From: JADJEK01 sp052034255
GTDB lineage: Bacteria > Planctomycetota > B15-G4 > JADJEK01
Length of the DNA stretch: 17,022 nt
Assembly (NCBI GenBank): GCA_052034255.1
Contig: JBPOIU010000209.1
Location: 1-17,022 of the forward strand
Reading direction: 5' to 3'
Program-made: the position numbers and the translations under genes
Part shown: in pieces, positions 1-5,895 of the stretch
How the letters are laid out: each line of letters starts with the position of its first letter
Numbering within the stretch: the stretch's first letter is position 1
The notes under the pieces: generated by a model
What the model saw: only the letters and a program-made list of their open reading frames with translations
Database searches by the model: none
Told to the model about the DNA's origin: nothing

Positions 1-14
1 AGAAGAAGAAGTAA
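1..14 (+). CDS. Possible 3' end of an upstream plus-strand gene (Lys-Lys-Lys-stop)
   Basis: Read in the frame starting at base 3, the left edge gives three AAG lysine codons and a TAA stop at 12-14. A hairpin with a UUCG loop follows immediately, as expected after a real stop codon. A polylysine tail is common in basic nucleic-acid-binding proteins, but only three codons are visible, so no function can be assigned. It may also be chance in a purine-rich stretch. The sequence to the left of the window would settle it. Confidence 0.3.
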
Positions 15-30
15 GGGACCTTCGGGTTCC
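15..30 (+). terminator. Small hairpin with cUUCGg tetraloop
   Basis: GGGACC-TTCG-GGTTCC folds into a 6-bp stem with one G-U pair, closed by the very stable C(UUCG)G tetraloop, directly after the TAA at 12-14. No clear U-tract follows, so it is only a candidate terminator or 3'-end stabiliser for the gene to the left. Confidence 0.35.
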
Positions 31-56
31 GAACTTCCACTTACCCAGACACCGAC

Positions 57-88
57 GCGGGCGGGGTTCCCTCCGGCGCCGCGCCCGC
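57..88 (-). terminator. GC-rich stem downstream of the rRNA methyltransferase
   Basis: GCGGGCG (57-63) pairs with CGCCCGC (82-88) across an 18-nt loop, 28 bases past the minus-strand stop at 116. No U-tract follows on the minus strand. It is a weak candidate for transcript-end structure, and GC-rich sequence makes such stems common by chance. Confidence 0.25.
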
Positions 89-115
89 TTCGTTTGCACG
101 TCGACGATCGCGCGG

Positions 116-1291
116 TCACCGCACGCGCATGAACAGACACTTCAGGTAGCGCGATTCCGGCAGCGACAGCAGCACCGGGTGATCGAGGTCTTGGGCTCCT
201 CGACCGAGCACCACGGCATCGCGGCCCGCATCGGCGGCGGCGGCACGCACGACGGCTTCGAACGTCGTCTCGTCGACGTGGTACGAGCACGACGCGGTCA
301 CCAGGATCCCGCCCGGTTTCACCAAACGGAAGCCGCGCACGTTCAACTCGCGATAGCCGCGCAGCGCGTCTTCGATCTCGCGCTTGTTCTTCGCGAATGC
401 GGGCGGATCGAGCACCACCACGTCGAACGTCTCGCCGTCCTTCACCAGCTGGCGCAGGAACGGGAACGCGTTCTCCGTCGCGACTCGGACGTTCGTGAAC
501 CCGTTCTGCGCTGCGTTCTCGGCGATCCAGCCGGTCGCGCGCGCGGATTCGTCGACGGCCAGCACGTCGGCGGCTTTGGTGGCCGCTTGCAGCGCGAACG
601 CACCGACGTAGCTGAAGACGTCGAGCACGCGGGATCCTGGCGGCACGAGCTCGCGCACGCGCAGCCGATTCGAGCGCTGGTCGAGGAACAAGCCGGTCTT
701 CTGCCCGTGCTGCAGCGGTACCGACAACTTCACTTGGCCTTCGCGAATGACGGTCGAGGCGCGCGGCTCGCCGAGCAGCACCTTGACCTCGCGCGGCAGT
801 CCTTCGAGTTCGCGCACCGCGCTGTCGTTCTTCGCGAGGATCACGTCGGGCGCGACGGTCTCGCTCAACCAGCGCACGACGTCAGGCTGCAGCAGTTCGG
901 CGAACGGCGTCAGAGCGGACAACACGCAGGTGTCGGCATACGCGTCGACGATCAGCCCGGGAAAGCCGTCCGCCTCCGAGCTGATCAAGCGCACCGCGTC
1001 CGTCGTCGCGGCGAGCGGCGCGCGGCGCTCGAGCGCGGCGAGGAACTGCGCGCGCAGCCCGTTCTCGTCCGGCATGGCGACGTCCTGACCGAGCGCGACG
1101 AACCGCAGCGCGATCTTCGAGCGCGCCGAGTACGCCGCGATCCCGAGCGGCTCGCCGTCGGGCGCGAGCACGCGCACAAGCGCCCCCGATGTCGCGTCGC
1201 CTGCTCCGAGATGATCGCGGAACACCCACGGATGCCGGGTTTCGAGCAAGCGTCGGCGCCCGGCGCCGGTCAGTCGGAACTCAGCGCCCAT
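116..1291 (-). CDS. rlmI: RlmI-type class I SAM-dependent 23S rRNA (cytosine-C5) methyltransferase
   Basis: This 391-residue protein has the RlmI/YccW layout. An N-terminal PUA-like RNA-binding domain covers roughly residues 5-75 and contains the HPWVFRDHL motif. A middle segment with SSEADGFPGLIVDAYAD (about 104-120) and GQKTGLFLDQR (196-206) precedes the Rossmann methyltransferase domain. That domain carries motif I VLDVFSYVGAFA (222-233), motif IV LDPPAFAKN (294-302) and the cysteine-containing TASCSYH (332-338). The E. coli family member makes m5C1962 in 23S rRNA using SAM. The length is normal for the family. The ATG at 1291 has GGAG about 8 bases upstream and overlaps the end of the HAD gene by 11 bp, so the two are co-transcribed with the HAD gene first. 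The family is secure; the exact target base is inferred from homology. Confidence 0.9.
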   Translation of the reverse strand: MGAEFRLTGAGRRRLLETRHPWVFRDHLGAGDATSGALVRVLAPDGEPLGIAAYSARSKIALRFVALGQDVAMPDENGLRAQFLAALERRAPLAATTDAVRLISSEADGFPGLIVDAYADTCVLSALTPFAELLQPDVVRWLSETVAPDVILAKNDSAVRELEGLPREVKVLLGEPRASTVIREGQVKLSVPLQHGQKTGLFLDQRSNRLRVRELVPPGSRVLDVFSYVGAFALQAATKAADVLAVDESARATGWIAENAAQNGFTNVRVATENAFPFLRQLVKDGETFDVVVLDPPAFAKNKREIEDALRGYRELNVRGFRLVKPGGILVTASCSYHVDETTFEAVVRAAAADAGRDAVVLGRGAQDLDHPVLLSLPESRYLKCLFMRVR

Positions 1292-1943
1292 CGAGCCACT
1301 CCAAGTCGAACCGTTCCAGTGAATCCACCACGGCGTCCGCAGCCGAAAGATCGAGACCCGCCGTCGATTCCGTGCGCACGGCCACCACGCTCATGCCCGC
1401 GGCCTTCGCCGCGGCCACGCCGGCGGGCGCGTCCTCGATCACGAGGCACGAGGACGGCGCCACGCCGATCGTCGCTGCGGCATGCAAGAACAGGTCCGGC
1501 GCCGGCTTGCCCCGCGACACCATCGACGACGAGAACAGGCCGTCGAACGATCGGCGCAGCCCGAGCGCTTGCGTCACCGCCTCGACCAACGGCGGCGCGG
1601 AACCCGAAGCCACGACCGTGCGGACACCGCGCATCTTCAAGTGCAGCACGAGCTCGAGCACACCCGGGTTCGCGTCGATCCCCGCATTGACCAGTTCGAT
1701 GACGCGATGCATCTTCGCGGTCGCGTAGTGCTCCGGTTCACGCAGCAGCGGCAGCCGCGGCTTCAACTTGCGGAACATGTCGAGATCGGAACTGCCGAGG
1801 AACTCACTGACGGCGCGCGAATCGAACGCGTGCCCTTCGGCGTCGAGCACGAGGTTGAGGGCGCGCAGATGCAAGGGCTCGGTGTCGGCGAGAACGCCGT
1901 CCATGTCGAAAACGACGAGTTCGATGGGGTCGGGCGAGAGCAT
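1281..1943 (-). CDS. HAD-superfamily hydrolase, beta-phosphoglucomutase/phosphatase-like
   Basis: This 220-residue protein has all four HAD motifs: DMDGV (13-17, nucleophile Asp13 and acid/base Asp15), VVASGS with Ser113, Lys146 in SRGKPAPD, and the metal-binding IEDAPAG (Glu170-Asp171). A helical C1 cap lies between motifs I and II (about 20-90), as in beta-phosphoglucomutases and small sugar-phosphate phosphatases. It should act in the cytoplasm on a phosphorylated metabolite; the substrate cannot be read from the sequence. It is the first gene of a two-gene unit, since its last 11 bases overlap the rRNA methyltransferase start. Its ATG lacks a clear Shine-Dalgarno sequence and sits 7 bases after a TANNNT hexamer, suggesting leaderless transcription. 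Confidence 0.88.
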   Translation of the reverse strand: MLSPDPIELVVFDMDGVLADTEPLHLRALNLVLDAEGHAFDSRAVSEFLGSSDLDMFRKLKPRLPLLREPEHYATAKMHRVIELVNAGIDANPGVLELVLHLKMRGVRTVVASGSAPPLVEAVTQALGLRRSFDGLFSSSMVSRGKPAPDLFLHAAATIGVAPSSCLVIEDAPAGVAAAKAAGMSVVAVRTESTAGLDLSAADAVVDSLERFDLEWLDGR

Positions 1944-1949
1944 CCCGGC

Positions 1950-1955
1950 AGGTTA
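1950..1955 (-). promoter_or_regulatory. Candidate -10 element (TAACCT) giving a leaderless HAD mRNA
   Basis: On the minus strand GC-TAACCT ends 6 bases before the ATG that begins at 1943. With usual -10 to start spacing, transcription would begin at or next to that ATG. No clear -35 box is seen. A similar GC-TACCCT arrangement precedes the gene at 2264. Confidence 0.4.
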
Positions 1956-2042
1956 GCGTGGGGATCTGAGCCTTGAGATCAGGGGAACCGGATTCGGCGG
2001 TGGAGACTGCGGATCATGACCCGCTCCACTGCCGTCCCAGAG

Positions 2043-2175
2043 TCCCTGCTCTCCCTGCTTCCATTGCCGACTGCACCCCCTGTCCCCTGCGTCCCTTCCG
2101 AGCCGGTTGGACGAACGAACGAGGGAGGCAGGGCACGAGGGATGCAGTTGGCAGTGGAAGCAGGGGAAGCAGGGG
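2043..2175 (+). repeat. Long imperfect inverted repeat, 55-bp arms
   Basis: Arms 2043-2097 and 2121-2175 pair with a fixed register (positions sum to 4218) and no gaps. By hand count there are 44 Watson-Crick pairs, 6 G-U pairs (plus-strand RNA) and 5 mismatches, around a 23-nt loop. The outer 33 positions have a single unpaired position in plus-strand RNA. The left arm is C/T-rich and the right arm G/A-rich. It could be a mobile palindromic element, a hairpin RNA in the leader of the downstream genes, or a protein-binding cruciform. Confidence 0.75.
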
Positions 2176-2177
2176 AA
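2151..2177 (+). repeat. Three tandem 9-bp units (GCAGKGGAA)
   Basis: GCAGTGGAA, GCAGGGGAA and GCAGGGGAA are adjacent, and a degraded fourth unit GCGGGGAT follows at 2178-2185. The units form the outer part of the right arm of the inverted repeat. The matching left arm is less regular (CCCTGCTCT, CCCTGCTTC). The G-runs also give some G-quadruplex potential. Confidence 0.7.
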
Positions 2178-2250
2178 GCGGGGATCCAGGAATTCAGCGG
2201 CGCCGCCTTCGAGCTTGCCCTGGTGCCGGCGTTCCTTGGCTGCTCGGCGC

Positions 2251-2256
2251 TACCCT
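2251..2256 (+). promoter_or_regulatory. Candidate -10 element (TACCCT) for a leaderless mRNA
   Basis: GC-TACCCT ends 7 bases before the ATG at 2264, so transcription would start at or beside the start codon. No purine-rich Shine-Dalgarno site lies in between. No convincing -35 box was found. Confidence 0.4.
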
Positions 2257-2263
2257 GCGTTCC

Positions 2264-2416
2264 ATGCTCCCCTCCCGACTCGTTCCCCTGCTGCCAGTCT
2301 TTGCCGCATTGGTGCTCGCGCTCCTTGCCATGTTCGCCGCGGACGCTTGGCGCGCCGTTCCGCTGCTCGCGGTCTCCGTTCTCTACGTCCTGGCCGGCCG
2401 CCGAGGCGCCCGATGA
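2264..2416 (+). CDS. Small two-helix membrane protein, 50 residues, unknown function
   Basis: This 50-residue protein is almost entirely hydrophobic. One helix spans about residues 6-28 (VPLLPVFAALVLALLAMF) and a second about 31-45, with a short basic tail RRGAR that predicts a cytoplasmic C-terminus. The start is chosen because the hydrophobic segments begin right after it and a -10-like TACCCT lies 7 bases upstream. Upstream in-frame sequence is low-complexity repeat. Its stop overlaps the next ATG (ATGA at 2413-2416), a typical sign of translational coupling, so the two probably work together. No family is recognised. Confidence 0.6.
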   Translation: MLPSRLVPLLPVFAALVLALLAMFAADAWRAVPLLAVSVLYVLAGRRGAR

Positions 2417-2907
2417 CGCTCGACACGCTCGGACTCGCGGTCATGGGCGCCGCGCTGCTCGCGCATGCGTTGCGCACGCACGGGGCTTGGTTCGCGGTGA
2501 TCTGGCTCGGCCTCACCACCGTCGCCAACCTCACCGTCGCGCACTTCGGTGGAGTCGGATTGTCGGGAGGACTCGAGTCGTCGATCGCCACGGCGATTGC
2601 CGTCTACCTGGCCGCGCTGTTCGGCAAGGGCTTCGTCGAGCGCACGCGCTTCGCCGGCGGCGTGGTGCCGTTCGCGACGCTTGCCGCCGTGTGCGCCGTC
2701 GCGGTCGCACTCGCGCTTTCGGCGTGGCGTGCGTTCGACGCCCAAGCAGCGGCGCTCGCGCTCGCGTTGCGGGTGTTCCTGTTCTGTGCCGCGTACCGCA
2801 CCGTCAGTCTGCGCACGCAACACGATCCGACCAAGCTCGCGATCCTCTGCGGCGTCGGTCCGGTGCTGTGGGCGATCGAGATCGCGCTCACGCGCGCGGC
2901 CGATTGA
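2413..2907 (+). CDS. Multi-pass inner-membrane protein, unknown function, 164 residues
   Basis: The protein has about five hydrophobic stretches: near residues 4-20, 26-45, 58-72, 82-105 and 109-128, plus a weaker one near the end (LAILCGVGPVLWAIEIAL). Short polar loops separate them, for example FGKGFVERTRF and RTVSLRTQHDPTK. It has no signal peptide, catalytic motif or recognised family. It begins inside the stop of the preceding 50-residue membrane gene, which supports both the ATG at 2413 and coupled translation. It ends 9 bp before the convergent SUFU-domain gene. Function cannot be assigned; a small membrane complex with its partner is a reasonable guess. Confidence 0.65.
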   Translation: MTLDTLGLAVMGAALLAHALRTHGAWFAVIWLGLTTVANLTVAHFGGVGLSGGLESSIATAIAVYLAALFGKGFVERTRFAGGVVPFATLAAVCAVAVALALSAWRAFDAQAAALALALRVFLFCAAYRTVSLRTQHDPTKLAILCGVGPVLWAIEIALTRAAD

Positions 2908-2916
2908 CGGCGACGT

Positions 2917-3612
2917 TCAGACCAACGACGGGCGCTGCGCGTCGAGCACGCAACTGAGCTTCGTCGCGTTGAACACGTCGAGCAGCGCGCGCGTGCCGCG
3001 TTCGAGCTTGTACGCACATTCGGCCGCCGACACCGGGACCGGCCACAGCGCCGTCACGGGATCGCCGTCGAGTTCCAGCCAGCGCTCGAGGTCGCATTCG
3101 GGCGCGAGGATCGCGGACAGCATCAACAGCGCGCTGAGTTCCGAGTTCTTGAACAGCGGCGCCGGCGGATCGCCGTTGGGAAGCGTGTGGCCGTGCCCGA
3201 GCCACGCCTGCGCGCGCGGCGGCATCGTCGCGACGGTACGCAACAGGCGCAGCACCGCGGGGCCCGGCGGCGAATCGAGGTAGAGCACGAGTTCGGCGCG
3301 GCGCGCGGCAACGGGATCGTCGGCGGGGACGGCCATCGCTCGGTCGCTCATGCCGCTGGTCACGAGCGTGAAGAAGTCGCGACCGCCGTGTCCCGGCGCG
3401 AACGCGATCACGTCGACCGGGAACGGTGCCGAGACGACGTCGCGATGCACCGTGAACTCGGCGCCGAACAGCCGCGGGAACAACCGCTCGCGCGCTTCCT
3501 GGAAGCGGGCTCGATCACAGCCACCGACGCGCTCGACGTCGCGTTCGTCGAGGCGCGCGACCTGCGAGCCGCCGGGCGTCTTGCTGCCTTCCGTCCAAGG
3601 AGTCCAACTCAT
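2917..3612 (-). CDS. Suppressor-of-fused (SUFU) domain protein
   Basis: The 231-residue product resembles bacterial SUFU-like proteins. It has VDVIAFAPGHGGRDFFTLVT followed by SGMSDRAM, the family's typical strand-turn motif. ELVLYLDSPPG, a GHGHTLPNGDPPAPL segment and a late AILAPECDLERW segment follow. Bacterial SUFU-domain proteins are usually of unknown role and often occur as immunity or accessory proteins; the animal homologue binds Gli factors. I chose the ATG at 3612 over the ATG at 3663, because a -10-like TACCGT (3657-3652) lies just inside the longer version and the extra 17 residues look unstructured. The gene is divergent from the S46 peptidase with 110 bp between them, and no toxin gene lies next to it. 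Confidence 0.72.
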   Translation of the reverse strand: MSWTPWTEGSKTPGGSQVARLDERDVERVGGCDRARFQEARERLFPRLFGAEFTVHRDVVSAPFPVDVIAFAPGHGGRDFFTLVTSGMSDRAMAVPADDPVAARRAELVLYLDSPPGPAVLRLLRTVATMPPRAQAWLGHGHTLPNGDPPAPLFKNSELSALLMLSAILAPECDLERWLELDGDPVTALWPVPVSAAECAYKLERGTRALLDVFNATKLSCVLDAQRPSLV

Positions 3613-3651
3613 GCGGTTCCGCTTCGTAGCCGTGGGGTGCGTCGCGCGCGG

Positions 3652-3657
3652 ACGGTA
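3652..3657 (-). promoter_or_regulatory. Candidate -10 (TACCGT) for the SUFU-domain gene
   Basis: GC-TACCGT on the minus strand would place a start near 3645 and leave a leader of about 33 nt before the ATG at 3612. It is supported only by resemblance to the other GNTANNNT hexamers in front of genes in this window. Confidence 0.25.
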
Positions 3658-3685
3658 GCTCATTCCCGGCTTCGCCGCGCGGCGT

Positions 3686-3691
3686 TACTCT
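3686..3691 (+). promoter_or_regulatory. Candidate -10 (TACTCT) for the S46 peptidase gene
   Basis: GT-TACTCT ends 31 bases before the ATG at 3723, predicting a leader of about 25 nt that contains the Shine-Dalgarno GGAG at 3713-3716. No clear -35 box is seen. Unlike the genes starting at 1943 and 2264, this start has a normal leader with a ribosome binding site. Confidence 0.35.
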
Positions 3692-3722
3692 CCCTGGCTT
3701 CGACCTTGATCCGGAGTTCAAC

Positions 3723-5780
3723 ATGTCGCATCGCGTCACTTGGTCCGTTCTCGCCATGGGAGTGCTCATGCCGATCCTCGCCGCCGACGAAGGCATGTGG
3801 ACGTTCCACAACCCGCCGAAGAAAGCGCTGAAGGACAAATACGGCGTCGAGCTGACGCAGGAATGGCTCGACCACGTGCGCCTGGCGTCGGTGCGATTCA
3901 ACTCCGGCGGGTCGGGCTCGTTCGTTTCCGGCGACGGCCTCGTGCTGACGAACCACCACGTCGCGCTCGACTCCATCCACAAGCTCTCGACCGACGACAG
4001 CAACCTGCTGGCCGATGGCTTCGTCGCAAAGACGCGCGCCGAGGAATTGAAGGTCCCCGATCTCGAACTGAACGTCCTGGTCGGCATGGAAGACGTCACC
4101 GCGCGCGTGCACGGCGTGGCCGCGAAAGCCGCGAACGCCGAGGACGCCGAGAAGGCGCGCAAGGCCGAGATCAGCGCGATCGAGAAGGAAGCGAAGGAGA
4201 AGAACGGCCTGCGCAGCAACGTCGTCACGCTGTACCAGGGCGGCGAATACTGGCTCTATCAATACAAGCAGTTCACCGACGTGCGCCTCGTGTTCGCCGT
4301 CGACGAACAGGCCGCGTTCTTCGGCGGTGATCCCGACAACTTCACGTACCCGCGCTGGTGCTTCGACTACGCGCTGGTCCGTGCTTACGAGAACGACGCG
4401 CCGTACAAGACGCCGCACTTCTTGAAGTTCGACGCCGCCGGCCCGAAGGAGGACGAGTTGGTATTCGTCTCGGGTCACCCGGGCCGCACCGAACGTCTGA
4501 TGACGATGGCGCAACTGTCGTATCGCCGTGACCAGAGCTATCCGCGCACGCTCGAGATGCAAAAGCGGCTGTGCGACCTGCTGCACGCGTACTCGCGCGA
4601 GAGCGCGTCCGCGGCGCTCGAGGCGCAGGACCAGGTGCGCACGATGGAGAACTCGCTGAAGGCGAACACCGGCGCATACGAGGGCTTGCTGAGCACGGCG
4701 CTGTTCGAGCGCAAGCTGTCGATGGAGAACGACCTGCGCGCGCGCATCGCGGCGGACGCGAAGCTGAAGGCCGACGTCGGCGACGCGTTCGAACAGATCG
4801 AGCGCGCGCAGGCGATCGCGACGTCGATCGCGGATCGCATGGCGTATTCGCGGCTGCGGAGCGCGCTCGCGACCCACGCGCAGAACCTCGTGCGCTACGC
4901 CGAAGAGATCGAGAAGCCGAACGGAGAGCGGCTGGCCGCGTTCCGTGACTCGAGCCTCGACTCGCTGAAGCTCGCGTTGTTCTCGGCGGCGCCGGTCCAC
5001 CGCGGCCTCGAAGAACGGATGATCCGCTTCGGACTCGAACTCGCGCGGGAGAAGCTGCCGCCGGAGGACCCGTTCATCAGCGCGGCTCTGAACGGCAAGA
5101 CGCCGGCCGAAGTGGCGAAGGACGTCGTCGCGCGTACGAAGCTGACCGATCCAGCGGAGCGCCAGCGTCTGTTCGAAGGCAAGGGCGCGGCGATCGCTGC
5201 GAGCGACGACCCGATGATCGCCCTGATGCGCAAGATCGACCCGATCCTGCGCACGCTCGAGAAGCAGACCGAGGACGAGATCACGGCGGTCGTCACCGCA
5301 GCGCAGGCCAAGATCGCGGCCGCGCGCTTCACGGTCTACGGTCGCGACCTCGCGCCCGACGCCACGTTCACGCTGCGCCTCAGCTACGGCACGGCGAGCG
5401 GCTACGAGGAAGACACGACGCTCGTGCCGTGGAAGACGACGCTGTACGGACTGTTCGATCGCGCGCTGTCGTTCTCGAACCGCGAGCCGTTCAACCTAAG
5501 CAAGCCGTTCGCTGCCGCGGCGAAGGACCTCGACCTGTCGACGCCGGTGAACTACGTCAGCACCTGCGACATCATCGGCGGCAACTCCGGCAGTCCGACG
5601 ATCAACGTCAAGGGCGACCTCGTGGGCCTGATCTTCGACGGCAACATCCAGAGCCTGCCGAACAACTTCATCTACGCGAACGCGGCCGACCGCGCGGTGC
5701 ATGTGCATCCGGCGGCGATCCTGCATTCGCTGGAGAAGGTCTACGGCGCCGGCCACATCGCCGCCGAACTGCGCGGCTGA
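3723..5780 (+). CDS. Secreted S46-family dipeptidyl-peptidase (DPP7/DPP11 family)
   Basis: This 685-residue serine peptidase removes dipeptides from the N-terminus of oligopeptides, normally in the periplasm. A short signal peptide (about 1-20, cleavage near ILA-AD) leaves a mature end ADEGMW typical of S46. The catalytic triad is visible as TNHH (His79, first His is 78), Asp215 in CFDYALVRAY after GGDPDNFTYPRW, and Ser622 in GGNSGSP. The region between about 280 and 540 is helical and charged, as expected for the lid domain. Position Ser+18 is Gly640 (IFDGN). In Porphyromonas gingivalis DPP11 this site is Arg673, which selects Asp/Glu, while DPP7 has Gly, so preference for hydrophobic P1 residues is predicted. 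The length is near the family norm. GGAG lies 6 bases before the ATG. It is convergent with the rhomboid gene. Confidence 0.92.
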   Translation: MSHRVTWSVLAMGVLMPILAADEGMWTFHNPPKKALKDKYGVELTQEWLDHVRLASVRFNSGGSGSFVSGDGLVLTNHHVALDSIHKLSTDDSNLLADGFVAKTRAEELKVPDLELNVLVGMEDVTARVHGVAAKAANAEDAEKARKAEISAIEKEAKEKNGLRSNVVTLYQGGEYWLYQYKQFTDVRLVFAVDEQAAFFGGDPDNFTYPRWCFDYALVRAYENDAPYKTPHFLKFDAAGPKEDELVFVSGHPGRTERLMTMAQLSYRRDQSYPRTLEMQKRLCDLLHAYSRESASAALEAQDQVRTMENSLKANTGAYEGLLSTALFERKLSMENDLRARIAADAKLKADVGDAFEQIERAQAIATSIADRMAYSRLRSALATHAQNLVRYAEEIEKPNGERLAAFRDSSLDSLKLALFSAAPVHRGLEERMIRFGLELAREKLPPEDPFISAALNGKTPAEVAKDVVARTKLTDPAERQRLFEGKGAAIAASDDPMIALMRKIDPILRTLEKQTEDEITAVVTAAQAKIAAARFTVYGRDLAPDATFTLRLSYGTASGYEEDTTLVPWKTTLYGLFDRALSFSNREPFNLSKPFAAAAKDLDLSTPVNYVSTCDIIGGNSGSPTINVKGDLVGLIFDGNIQSLPNNFIYANAADRAVHVHPAAILHSLEKVYGAGHIAAELRG

Positions 5781-5786
5781 CCGATT

Positions 5787-5827
5787 CCGTCCGAGAGTCA
5801 TCGCGTACAGCGACGATTCTCGGACGG
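5787..5827. terminator. Hairpin between convergent peptidase and rhomboid genes
   Basis: CCGTCCGAGA (5787-5796) pairs perfectly with TCTCGGACGG (5818-5827). Inside, TCGC and GCGA form a second short stem after a symmetric internal loop. It begins 6 bases after the peptidase stop. There is no U-tract on either strand, so it would be a Rho-assisted or bidirectional terminator. Confidence 0.5.
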
Positions 5828-5840
5828 CGTCGCTCCCGCA

Positions 5841-5863
5841 CTAAATCGGAGTCCACGATTTAG
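5841..5863. terminator. Second inverted repeat, CTAAATCG-7-CGATTTAG
   Basis: Perfect 8-bp arms (5841-5848 and 5856-5863) surround the loop GAGTCCA. The stem is unusually AT-rich for this GC-rich window, which makes chance less likely. It lies 32 bases past the rhomboid stop on the minus strand. It may be that gene's terminator or a protein-binding operator. Confidence 0.45.
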
Positions 5864-5895
5864 GTGTCCGACGCGGCGCGCCCGGACCCGAATGC

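Larger units (their letters stand above)
1944..2263. other. Divergent intergenic spacer, 320 bp, no gene
   Basis: This spacer separates the minus-strand HAD start from the plus-strand small membrane-protein start. Open frames through it give low-complexity translations and no recognisable protein. It holds a large inverted repeat (2043-2175), a short tandem repeat (2151-2177) and a -10-like hexamer at each end. Strand asymmetry is strong: pyrimidine-rich at 2043-2097 and purine-rich at 2121-2183. Confidence 0.6.

Noticed and set aside
179..1690. A 503-codon plus-strand frame across the methyltransferase and HAD genes
   Set aside because: It spans two genes with clear catalytic motifs on the other strand and gives a His/Arg-rich product.
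2016..2957. A long plus-strand frame across the repeat and membrane genes
   Set aside because: The translation through the repeat (EAGEAGEAG) and then Arg-rich sequence conflicts with the hydrophobic frames at 2264 and 2413, which look like real membrane proteins.
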